From assembly GCA_964036045.1 (NCBI GenBank), contig OZ038379.1, forward strand, positions 80,207,429 through 80,271,428: a DNA stretch of 64,000 nucleotides. Direction: 5' to 3'. Position numbers and translations under genes: made by a program. Of the stretch, positions 55,081 to 64,000 are shown in pieces (the stretch's first letter is position 1; every line of letters starts with the position of its first letter). The notes beneath the pieces were generated by a model, which did no database searches, was not told the origin of the DNA, and was given only the letters and a program-made list of their open reading frames with translations. This DNA comes from Eutreptiella sp. 'Long Island Sound 2002'. Its lineage: Eukaryota; Euglenozoa; Euglenophyceae; Eutreptiales; Eutreptiaceae.

Positions 55081-57251
55081 GCGCCGCCGGCTGAGATTTA
55101 TATATCAGAATATCAGGAATCAACAGGGTTTTTTTATCATAATGTTTCCTTAATTTTTCAGCTATCCGTTCTGATTGTCAATGTATCGGCGACTGTCAGT
55201 TGGCTCGCGATTTTGCGGTAACCGATTGGTTAACTGTTATTTCTGGATATTTTAGCTAAAAAACCCTGATGAAGGGTCAGATTTCATCAGAAAAGTGTTC
55301 GTTGCTTCCGCACTTTTCATGTTATACACTCGCAAAATTAATCTGATTTTTTCAGACATTCACAATCGGATTTTCGATTTCGAGGTTGCCGCACTGCATA
55401 TGATGAATTTTGGGTGGTCCTACATTTTTCCCCGATCACGAATCAACCTTCCTTTTGTTGTCTCCTCCATTTTTACCGGAGATGTAGGCGAAACAAAATT
55501 GATTCGTGAGGCCACTTTGAAACGTCATATCCCCAACTCACTGCGAGGAGTTACAATTTTGAGATATGGGCTGGAATCGCCTTGGTCTCAACTTGATTTG
55601 TGGAGCATCAAACGCCTTCGATGTGTACACATGCCTGGTGTAGCAAGGGATAATGGTCAAGAGGGTAGAAAGTGATATATAACTCTTGGACCATGCAACT
55701 GAAAATTTTAGTGCGACTTTCGAGTGTACCGCATGAGTGTTGGTGTTGCATAGAAACTTTCATTGGGTTCCTACGTATTTTTAACGTGAAGTTTTGACCA
55801 TAGAGGGTCATGACATACCATGGTGGGAGCCACTTTTGAGGGTATGTGTTATATGCATGGTATGTGCTTCGCTATGCTCACACCCATGTTATACATCTCC
55901 GTTTGTAGGAAGATATGTGGAGTCATACTTGGCAAGGGCTTTGCCCATGTCCCAATGGTGAGCTCCATAGCGCCAGACTAAGTCTACCGCACATATAGTG
56001 CATGTGGGAAGCCCCACAGAGCGACCCATAAGCGCCATTGCCAATTTTCCCATTTTCATGGTGCATGTCGAGAGGAGGTTCGAAGGTGTCTTCATGCGTC
56101 CATTTGGGGATCCAAGTGGGAGGATTGTTCACAAATTGTTCCAAGCAATAGGTGTAGATACCATGGGTGAGCAAAGTTATATACTATTGTGATTACTTTG
56201 AATTTGGCAAAATTTGCATGTTTTTGACCTCATTTTATGCTCATTTTTGTATTTTATGTGCTCAACTGGTCGGCTAACGGTAAAGTGCCTAGAGATTCGT
56301 GAACTATGGGATGTTGCTCATATGTTGGCAAATGCTTAGGTGTTGCACCTCACCGTATGCCGCATCGGGTGGTCACTTTGGCGCGGCACACGAGGCCTCA
56401 AAAAATTAGGTCTCAAATTCGTGAGTTTACTTGTGAAGCATGGTATGTATATATCCAGAGGGGTTTTGGGGGCCAATGTTGGGATGTTCTTGGGCATGAA
56501 CCTTTGGTCTGGATCACCCTCGTATATTACTCTCGGGTTTGACACATGCGTGGAGCATTTGAATACTTGCCGTATGTATTTTTGAGCATATAAATGAATT
56601 TTCGTCACTATGGTGTGATTTGCCTAATTTTGCTATGTTGTGAGGTCATCTTCATGGGGCAATTAACCAAGCCCAATTGACTTCAAGTCCAACCAAGGTT
56701 CTGTCAGAGTAGGGCATGGTGCTGAGTGCCACTCTAGGCCATGACACGCCACCTCCCCTTTTGGGCTAGGATTTAGGGGCTTGGGAGTGAACACATTTTT
56801 GGGGTTTGTGTAGTGACGTTTGACACATGGCATTTAGCCATCTTATTTGACTGGGTTCAAGGCATCATGTTGGCGAGTCAAGGGAAGGTCTTGAGTCCAG
56901 GGAATGAGGGGTCCATGGCTGTGATTGTATATGTTTCCTTCTTTCCCCAATTTTGCTTGATTTGTGTTCATATGCCAATTTCAGGGCTTTTCTTCTTTAT
57001 TGATTTTGGTGCAATTCTATGTACATGCCAAACGCCCGTGTCTCCGTGTGCACCGTGAGACGACCGGCGTGTTGAAAGGCGTTGTTGAGTGTCAACGCGG
57101 GACCTCAAACACTCCTTGAAGCTCTCAGTGTGGATTATTTGGATTGCAGCTATTGTACTTGGGAGTTGGTTATTGCAAGGGATCAGGATTTGTGTGAAGG
57201 AGCCATATTTTACTATTTTTTGTGGGAAGATGTGCAGGATAGGGCAAGATC
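55081..57251. other. AT-richer stretch upstream of Gag-Pol, no convincing gene
   Basis: GC content drops sharply. The longest frame is 126 codons (55,295-55,675 plus) with no recognised motif. CTGATGAAGGGTCAG...TCATCAG at 55,269-55,291 can fold into a hairpin. The stretch may hold the 5' LTR or leader of the Gag-Pol element, but no LTR can be shown because its 3' partner lies outside the window. Confidence 0.35.
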
Positions 57252-60200
57252 ATGCAGAACCTGGTGAGAAGCAAGACCATAGGAGTGACAGGAAATGGTG
57301 GAAGGGGTACAGCAGGGGCCGGTCCTGGTAGGCCCCTTCTTTATGGTAGCAGAGGAGTACCTGCCCCCTACCGCCGCACCGGGGACTTGGGCCCTCATGA
57401 GCCCTGCCCAAGGACGCCCCAGGTGCAGATCGTGGAGTCCGTGGAGTCGACGCCGGACATGGAAGCCCCGGAAGAGCGAACATGCTCAGGACGGAGAGCC
57501 CTTGTAGGAGATGGGCTAGACTTGGAGGACCTGGCCTCCATGTGTGAAAGGCAATGCCGCAAGGTTTGCAATCTCCGCTCCGCTGCGGACGAGTTGGAGA
57601 AGACTGGCAGCAACGTCAGGACCCGGCGTTACCGGAAGCGCGGGTCCCCAAAACCCGCGGCGGAGGCCAGGGCAATGGTGACGGATCCCAGCCTGGTCAG
57701 GTTGTGGTCAGCTGCAGATTCCGAGGGGCATTGCGATGGCTATCGGACCGCTTTCCCTTCGGTGTTGGAGGAGATGGCCAGACCGCCCACAAGGGCGCAC
57801 ACGGCCCCAGAACCCCTCTTGGAGCATGACGCCGAGGCGTTGGAGAGGCCTACCAGAGCCAGAACGGCGCCTGTGGCCCGGCACACGGAGCCAAAGCGGG
57901 ATAACATGGGCGACTCACCCATGGTGGAGGAGTCTGAGGCGCCGGGAACCGTGGGATGCGCGGGATCAGGTGGAAAGCACGTTGAGTGCCACTGCGAGCA
58001 CGTATCCTTCCTCATCGGCAAGTACCAGAAGATGGGGATGGACGCCATCGTGCAGCACCTCGACTGCCTGGACAACCAGAAGGACGGCCTAGAGGAGGAC
58101 ATCGCGCGGATCCTGGATGACCAGTCGGAAGCGGAGAGACACATGGCAGAGCTGCGAGCGGAGCACGACCGGTACCGGGAGAAGCTGGAGATGGCCCTGC
58201 AGAAGCAGCAGCGAGTGGTGGACAGCCTCCTCCACCTGGTGGAGGACATGTCGGGACGCCTGAAAAAGCTAGAGGAGTTACAACCCCTCGCCTCGGGTCC
58301 GGAGGCAAAGGCAGAGCTGATGGAGCGGGTTAAGACCCTCAGGAGCGCCATGGAGAAACCCATGGGCGCCCCTGCAGAGGCACCTTACGCACCTCCGCAT
58401 GTTGACCCGGGTACACTGCCGTTTGTTCCCATGTTCAGCGAATCCGTAATGCTCGGGGAGCATACGGCACCGGCTGGGTCCACGCAGGAAGAGCACGCAA
58501 CCACGGACCTGAGAAGCCTGACGGTACAGATGTCCCATGCCGCCCAGGATCCAACGACCGTTATGACTGCCCATGCAGTTTATGCGGAAGAGGAGATCCA
58601 GAACATGCAGGGGCGAACCATGGGAAGGGCCGACGGACATGGTCGAGGCCATCCCGGCGGAAACCTGTGGGTGAAGGATCCCACTACGGGGATATGGACA
58701 GCCGGTGGAGCAAGTCCTTCCCGCATCCCGAACCCCATGGGTTCAGGCGTAACTGGACCGCACTCCATGGAGGAGAGGGATGTACGGGGAGTGTACTCAC
58801 ACCCCCCGGCCACAGGTGGTATCCGTCTCGGTGGAGTGGTGGCTGCAGACGTCGGAGACGCCATCAGGACTGATGACCTCAGGGAATTCAAAATCCCCTA
58901 CTACGATGGCAACCCCTCCAACCTGGATGATTTCGTCCTGGATTGGGAGGACTTCGCCGAGGAGGTCGTCGGCGAGATGAAGGGAGCGCGCAGGGACAAG
59001 TGGGTATGTCGGACATTGCCACACAGGCTGGCGCAGGACCTGAAGGAGGAGCTCAGGGATCAGATCCGCGAGGAATTGATCCAGACGGAGAAGGCCTGCC
59101 TCCAGTGGCTGGACGATGAGGAGCAAGTGGATGCCCCGTACCAGAAGTTGGAGGATTTGTGGTCCAGTCCGCTGCCGCTGGAGCGCGGGGAGTTGCGGGT
59201 CCGGGAATGGAATCGGTACATCCGCAAGTACCGAAGAAGCCTCAAGCTGGTGGAGGACAGGAATGAGTCCAGTGAGATCCGACACCTGCTGAAGGACGTC
59301 CCCCCCGGCCACTGGAAGAGAAGGGTGGCGGACGAGGAGAAAAAGACAGCAAAGAAGCGCGTGGCCGTACGGATCATGGCATCGGAGGACACCCACGCCG
59401 GAATAATGGATTTTTTTGGGCGAAACCTTGGCGAGCCCAGCCGAATGTTGGGGTCGAAGAACGCCATCTACGTGGAGGTATTCGCCATGGGGCAAAGGCT
59501 GACGTGCCTCAACAACGCGGAGTGGAGGCGTGGAGAACTGCTGAGGATGCAGGTCATCTTCGCCCGCATGAGCCTGGACAAGATCGTGTAGTTCATCACG
59601 GTGGAGCTGAAGCGCAACGCCAAGAACGAGGCCCACGTGCAGGATCGACGGGGCAATGGACATCGGGGTCACCGGGAAGATCACCAACACCGAGAGGTCA
59701 AGGAGGACACGGTCGGCACCGCGGAGGAAGGGAGTGGAAGTGGCCAAGGTCTCTGGACCGCGACCACCCAATAGGATCAGGAAGAACCCCACTTCTTCGC
59801 GTTCGTAGCACACAATGTGAAGGAGCATGGGCAGGACAGGTCCAGGTGGAACCGCCTGGACCCAAGGACCAAGAACCGCAAGGAACCGCGGAGGATCGGG
59901 GACCCGCCGCTCTCGTTCCGCGAGTACAGATCACAGCACGACGGTTGCTGGGTCTGCTACGGCAAGGGGGACGATCATGCACATGACCACCGGCATTGCA
60001 AGGTATATGAGGATGACAAGAAGACCTACTTCGCCGTGCATCCCGACAAGAAGCCCAAGGAGCAACGAATTGCCGATTAGAAGGCAACGGGCGGAGACGG
60101 TGGAAAAGGCCAAGGAAAGGGCCAAGGGAAAGGCGGAGGAAAAGGCTATGGTGGAGGACGCGGCCCAGACCAACGCGTGAGGTTGATCAAGGAGGTTGCT

Positions 60201-60302
60201 GAGGACATGTTGAGGATTTTGGAGGAACTCAAAGCCAAGCAACGTGGGGGACAAAGTCTGAGCGGATGGCAGCAGGAGGGAGCTGCGGCAGGCCACGTCT
60301 AG
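57252..60302 (+). pseudogene. Gag with zinc knuckle
   Basis: The ATG at 57,252 opens 779 codons to a TAG at 59,589. The frame continues past it through TAGs at 59,772, 60,078 and 60,300. The N-terminal third is Arg/Pro/Glu-rich. A coiled coil follows (about 58,080-58,290, ERHMAELRAEHDRYREKLEM). The core is YYDGNPSNLDDFVLDWEDFA, WVCRTLPHRLAQDLKEELRD, ELRVREWNRYIRKYRRSL and EIRHLLKDVPPGHWKRRV, capsid-like helices. A CCHC-type knuckle with long spacing (CWVC-x8-H-x4-C, 59,946-59,999) and a GKGQGKGQGKGGGKG tail come after the first two stops. The capsid region resembles Gags I associate with dinoflagellate genomes (recollection, not a search). Confidence 0.8.
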
Positions 60303-61277
60303 AGGAGCCCCCACGGGTGTGGGACCCCTAAGGTCTCTCCTCTGAAAATCTGTGGAATCCTTGAGAAAGCGAAGGCACATCGGGTACCGAAGAAGGCTCC
60401 AGAAGAGCCAAAACCACTGAGTTTTGTCACTCCCAACCCCTGGAGCGCCCTGCCAAGGGAAGTGTATGTGGGCAAGGGACGTGGCAAGAAAGAAGGAGCG
60501 ACCACGGAGAGCCCCGTGGACGGGCAGGACCAGCCCAAGATCTTCACCATCCGTGACCATACCCTCGAAGTCCTGATGCACCCAGATGTGCTAGAGTTGC
60601 ATGCCGTGAGAGTCGTCCATACACCACAGGGTGACGAGTGGCAGTTGCACTTGAAGGTGCGTGTACGGTGCGGACAAGAGGAGTTTGTGGTGGATGTTTT
60701 GGTGGATACGGGTGCCCAGGTGAGCCTGGTCCGGAGAGGGCTGTTCAAGGAGGAATCCCTGCAGCCCAGCCGTAGACCGGTACCCCTGAAGCTGGCCAAT
60801 GGGGAGATTATGGGTGGTTGCACCCATGAGGCCACTATCAGTATGGAATTCTGGGAGCATGAGCGCTTGAATTGCCCTGATTTGGCGAAGAGAAGCACTC
60901 TATCCAGGAACTTCTATGTGGCTGGCATTACAGATTATGATATGATCATGGGGTATGACTTCATGGTGGGAAACACCATCGGAGCCCTTCCCCATCGTGC
61001 AACGCTGGTCCGGGAGGATAATGAATGCCTTACATGGCTGTCCACAGACTACGCATGCGGATCATCCCAATGGAATGCTGAGGAAGAGGATCGGATCGTC
61101 CAAGCGGTGCAAGCTGCGGGTGCCGAGTCCAGAGGAGACCGCGGAGTTCAGCTCACGGAGTATGGAATGGCGCCGCAGGTGTATGCCAGGATGATTGAGA
61201 CGCTGGGACCCAAAGCGCCCGAGACGGACGTTTTCGCTTCCCGGGATGCCCAACTTTTGAGGAAGTGTAGGAGGCAT
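60303..61277 (+). pseudogene. Aspartic protease
   Basis: In the Gag frame, DVLVDTGAQVSLVRRGLF carries the DTGA active site (60,705-60,716), followed by the flap-like PLKLANGEIMGGC and YDMIMGYDFMVG near the C-terminus, where the usual second hydrophobic-Gly motif sits. It would cleave the polyprotein. Upstream is a Lys/Pro-rich linker. The frame is open from 60,303 to the TAG at 61,278. Confidence 0.8.
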
Positions 61278-62360
61278 TAGCATCCAGGGGACTCAGCCTG
61301 TCACAGGCATTCGGGTTTGAAGGAGTGGGGGCCCATGTATTGGCATGGCTCCCTGGAAAAAACCAGACGTACGGTGGAGAAGATCGTCGCAGATAGGGCG
61401 AAGGGGATCCTGGTCATAACTGGCATAGGATCCACCCCGTGTCCGCTGGAAGGTCTCAAGTCACCCTGAACGAGATGTCATTCAGGCCGGAAGAGGAGTT
61501 GTTCATCGACGCCAAGGGTTGATCAATGCCCTCCCCGGGTCAGGCGTGGGGTACCAAGGCTTTCCTGGTGGATGGGGCGCAAGCCCAGCCCATGGGTGAT
61601 GAAGCATTCATCCGTAGGGTTGAGGCGGTGCCCATGCGGGTCATGTTTGAGCCCAAGGAGGGGACGGATTAGCCAATGGATGGCATTGACGTCCTGTCCC
61701 ACGCCCAGATCAACCACGTCGTCAACTACATGCGGATCGGGATGCATGACCGTGTGGCAGCCAAGAAGGGGCGAGCCATGGTCACATCTCCGCATTGGTG
61801 GGATGACAAAATGTTTGTCACCGGCAAGTACGAGAAGGATGAGTTCGTGGCGAGGGTCATGGATCCCATCGCGGACCAATATGATGGTCTGGTTGGGTCG
61901 GACCCGCCGACGTGGAATTTTTTAAGAATGGGGGCTGGTAGCGACAAGAACCAGGCCGATGCTGCAAATTTCTGAAGATTATCGACGGGAAGCGCGCCCC
62001 ACGACGATGAAGACGGCATATCGGACAAGGAGAAGTCGGACTCGGACCCGGAAGAGGTCTATACCGCGGTGCAGTCGGTTGTATCGATACTGAAGCAAGC
62101 GGCTGAAGAGGCCCAGGAGAACCCGAAGGTCGCCGAGCCTAAGGAGAGGCTGATAAAGGACTATACGCGGCTATTCAGTGGCGTCGCCAACAAGAACCCT
62201 CCAGATCGTGGGAGGTTTGGCACAGCGAGGATCAAACTGAAGCCGAACCCCAAGATCTATCGTCATCGGGAGTACCAACTTCAGGGCGATGGGGCCGAGG
62301 CCATGAAGAAGTTGTTGGCTGAGTTTATTGAGCGGGGCTGGATCGAACCCTCCAACAGTG
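61200..62360 (+). pseudogene. Protease-RT connector with DVFAS-type domain
   Basis: Starting at about 61,220, PETDVFASRDAQLLRKCRRH, then after TAG 61,278 HPGDSACHRHSG, EWGPMYWHGSLEKTRRTVEKI and GILVITGIGS recall the D-(L/V)-FAS...W...P...v..ki domain seen downstream of RNase H in DIRS and some other retroelements; its place between protease and RT is unusual. After a frame change at about 61,462: LNEMSFRPEEELFIDAKG, MDGIDVLSHAQINHVVNYMR, SPHWWDDKMFVTGKYEKDEF and an acidic linker (DKEKSDSDPEEVYTAV). Stops at 61,520, 61,670 and 61,973. Confidence 0.55.
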
Positions 62361-63715
62361 AGTGAGCCAGCCCAGCATTTTTCGTGCCCAAGAAAGAGAA
62401 GGGCGAGTGGAGGTTGGTGGTTGATTACAGGGGTTTGAACGAGCAAACCGAGCACGACTCGTACTCGCTTCCTCTGATCGACACCATCCTCCAAAAACAG
62501 CGAAAAAAGCGGATCTTCACGGTGTTAGACATGAAACACGGCTATCACCAGATGCCGCTACACCCGGACTCCAGGCCCTGCACAGCGATTTTGACGCTGC
62601 TGGGGCCCATGCAGTGGAAAGTGGTGCTTATGGGCGCCAAGAATGGCAACGCCGCTTTCCAGCGCATGATGGAGGACCTACTCGCTCCTGTCCGGGACTG
62701 TGCCGATCCCTTCGTGGATGACATCATCATCGGGTCCAGCACGGAGGACATGACTGAGGACGAGCTCATCGAAGCGCATGAGAAGGATTTGCGCCCAGTG
62801 CTCAGCGAGCTGGACAAGCACAACATGGTGTGCAAGCCCACCAAAGCCTCACTCTTCGTGAAGGAAGTGGAGTTTGCGAATCACGTGGTTGGTCACGGGC
62901 AACGCCGTCCCATGCCTGGGAAGCTGGCGTCCCTGCACCACTGGGAGAAGCCCCAGACCATCAGCGAACTCCGATCCTTCATGGGTTTCCGCAATTACTA
63001 TTTGGGCTATGTCCGGATGTATGCAGAACTATCGGGCCCGCTGCACAAGATGCTGCAGGTGGGCAAGTTCGATGGTTGGAAGGGGAGCAAGAAGAAGCTT
63101 GCCCGGACCCCTGAGGCCAAAGATGCGTTCACCCGCCTGAAGGGGCCAATCCTGGGGCAGCTGGGGCTATTCCTGGTGGACCTGGACAAGGGATTTGTGC
63201 TACGAACGGACGCCTCGGACTATGCTGTAGGCACAGTCCTCGAGCAGGTCCGGGGTGACAGGTTGCACGTACCCGTGGCGTTCTGGAGCCGGATCCTGGC
63301 CGAGGGCCAACCTCCAACCTGGACCGCGAGGGAGAAGGAGACGTACGCCATTGTTTGTGCGCTCAGGAAGTGGTCTGGCCACGTCGGATTACAACCGGTG
63401 GTGGTTTGCACGAACCATCAGTCCTTACAGAGCTGGCACAAGGAGCACGTCGACACCCCCAAGTTTGACCTCAGCATCGTATATGTCCCCGGCAAGGACA
63501 ACACTGTGGCAGATTGCCTCAGTCGACGGGCCTACCCCGCGGGCAAGGCATGGATGGACATATCCAGCCATGGGGACGCCGAGGAGACCGGGGAGGCCAA
63601 GCGCATCATCGAGATGGAGAGGACCATTGAGCAAGAGGGGGTCAAGTGCTTTGTGGTGATGGCAAAATGTACAGACCTGGCCAAGTTCCGGGGCGCCCGA
63701 GTCCAAGCTATTTGA
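62069..63715 (+). pseudogene. Reverse transcriptase and RNase H
   Basis: RT motifs in order: KPNPKIYRHREYQLQGDGAE and FIERGWIEPSNSE, a TGA at 62,363, ASPAFFVPKKEKGEWRLVVDYRGLN (written in parts by the stop), IFTVLDMKHGYHQMPLHP (motif A), LMGAKNGNAAFQRMMEDLL (motif B) and DPFVDDIIIGSS (FVDD, 62,711-62,722), then HVVGHG and LRSFMGFRNYYLGYV (thumb). RNase H follows with VLRTDASDYAVGTVLEQ (about 63,200), TAREKETYAIVCALRKW and VPGKDNTVADCLSRR. The frame after 62,384 is open for 443 codons, so the catalytic core is intact apart from the TGA in the fingers. Confidence 0.9.
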
Positions 63716-64000
63716 GAAAAAACCCTCGAGCAATGGATGGTGGCCCCCGTAGAGCTAGTCAGGTCGGTGCTGACAGAAGACTTGTCGGATGACTATGCGG
63801 CATCCGACCACTGGAGCAGGTACTGGAATGCCGTGAGCGCCCCGTCGGGCGACGAATGGCCTGAGGGCTTGACCGAGGATGGGGATAAATTATTCCTCAA
63901 GGACAAGCTATTGGTCCCTGAGAACCGAATGGAGGAGCTCATTGACCACTGGCACAACGCCCAGCTCATGCATCCTGGTCGGGACAAGATGCAGCAGAAC
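63716..64000 (+). pseudogene. Integrase N-terminal part (window edge)
   Basis: After a TGA at 63,713-63,715 the same frame stays open to the window end. It reads ELVRSVLTEDLSDDYAASDH, LFLKDKLLVPENRMEELIDH, WHNAQLMHPGRDKMQQN. The H-x3/4-H part of the HHCC zinc-binding domain and the preceding linker fit the start of a Ty3-type integrase; the cysteines and DDE core lie beyond the window. Confidence 0.7.

Larger units (their letters stand above)
57252..64000 (+). mobile_element. Ty3/gypsy-type retroelement (incomplete at window end)
   Basis: The order Gag, aspartic protease, RT, RNase H, integrase defines a Ty3/gypsy-type element. Gag and protease share one frame; RT to integrase share another, separated by a single frame change at about 61,462, so the ancestor probably had one Gag-Pol ORF of about 2,250 codons up to the window edge. 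Ten in-frame stops (all TAG or TGA) inactivate it. No LTR is identified. Confidence 0.88.

Noticed and set aside
55269-55291. Second CTGATGA...GAAA hammerhead-like motif
   Set aside because: CTGATGA pairs with the downstream TCATCAG instead of forming helix II beside GAAA; core geometry is wrong.
40921-62365. Variant genetic code with TGA or TAG as an amino acid
   Set aside because: Frameshifts accompany the stops in every element and several ORFs end normally with TAG or TGA, so decay is simpler.
57252-64000. Endogenous virus or exogenous retrovirus
   Set aside because: Domain order is that of a Ty3-type retrotransposon and no envelope-like ORF is visible; the window ends in integrase.
1-64000. 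Bacterial or organellar origin, CRISPR, rRNA or true tRNA genes
   Set aside because: No repeat-spacer array, rRNA core or complete tRNA cloverleaf is present; retroelement types and satellite are eukaryotic nuclear.

Overview
The window is eukaryotic nuclear DNA made almost entirely of retroelements. I see no bacterial operons, Shine-Dalgarno sites, rRNA, CRISPR array or convincing single-copy host gene. The source is probably a protist, most likely an alga. The Ty3-type Gag with a zinc knuckle resembles, from memory, Gag proteins I associate with dinoflagellates, but a short interstitial TTAGGG tract (12,974-12,991) is not the usual dinoflagellate telomere unit, so the lineage stays open. 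Base composition changes sharply between elements: very GC-rich with C/G homopolymers to about 38 kb and at 51.6-54.3 kb, near 50% GC or lower elsewhere.

Layout. (1) 1-9,612 (+) is the 3' half of a giant LINE-type element (copy C), carrying an internal 3.5-kb tandem duplication. (2) 9,613-11,331 is an unassigned spacer. (3) 11,332-31,990 (-) is a second, longer copy (copy A), tail-to-tail with C. It carries ORF1, an AP-type endonuclease, reverse transcriptase, a zinc-binding tail, then a post-RT block (called P1, P2, P3 here) and a 2.3-kb 3' region. It is interrupted at about 12,963-17,300 by another element fragment (E) encoding a P3 paralogue. (4) 31,991-38,735 (-) is a third copy (B), holding the 5' half: a gag-like ORF, ORF1, endonuclease and the start of RT, fused head-to-tail to copy A. 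(5) 38,938-43,882 (+) is a structurally complete DIRS-type element with inverted terminal repeats, an internal complementary region, Gag, RT/RNase H and tyrosine recombinase. (6) 44,059-46,500 (-) is a decayed Ser/Thr/Pro-rich reading frame. (7) 46,748-48,300 holds tandem repeats and gene-free DNA. (8) 48,328-51,582 (-) is a Penelope-like element with a coiled-coil ORF1, RT and a candidate hammerhead ribozyme. (9) 51,640-54,310 is a GC-rich satellite with a 420-bp dimeric repeat. (10) 54,311-57,251 is gene-poor. (11) 57,252-64,000 (+) is a Ty3/gypsy-type Gag-Pol running off the window end inside integrase.

Nearly all coding regions carry frameshifts or in-frame stops, so this is an element graveyard. 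Comparing copies still exposes conserved design: the LINE family has a long coding block after its RT that looks like a second ORF1, an RS/His-rich third protein, a C(UACG)G hairpin and (TCAAACC)3 at its 3' end. The Gag-Pol stops are all TAG or TGA and several fall where Trp is expected, consistent with C-to-T / G-to-A decay.
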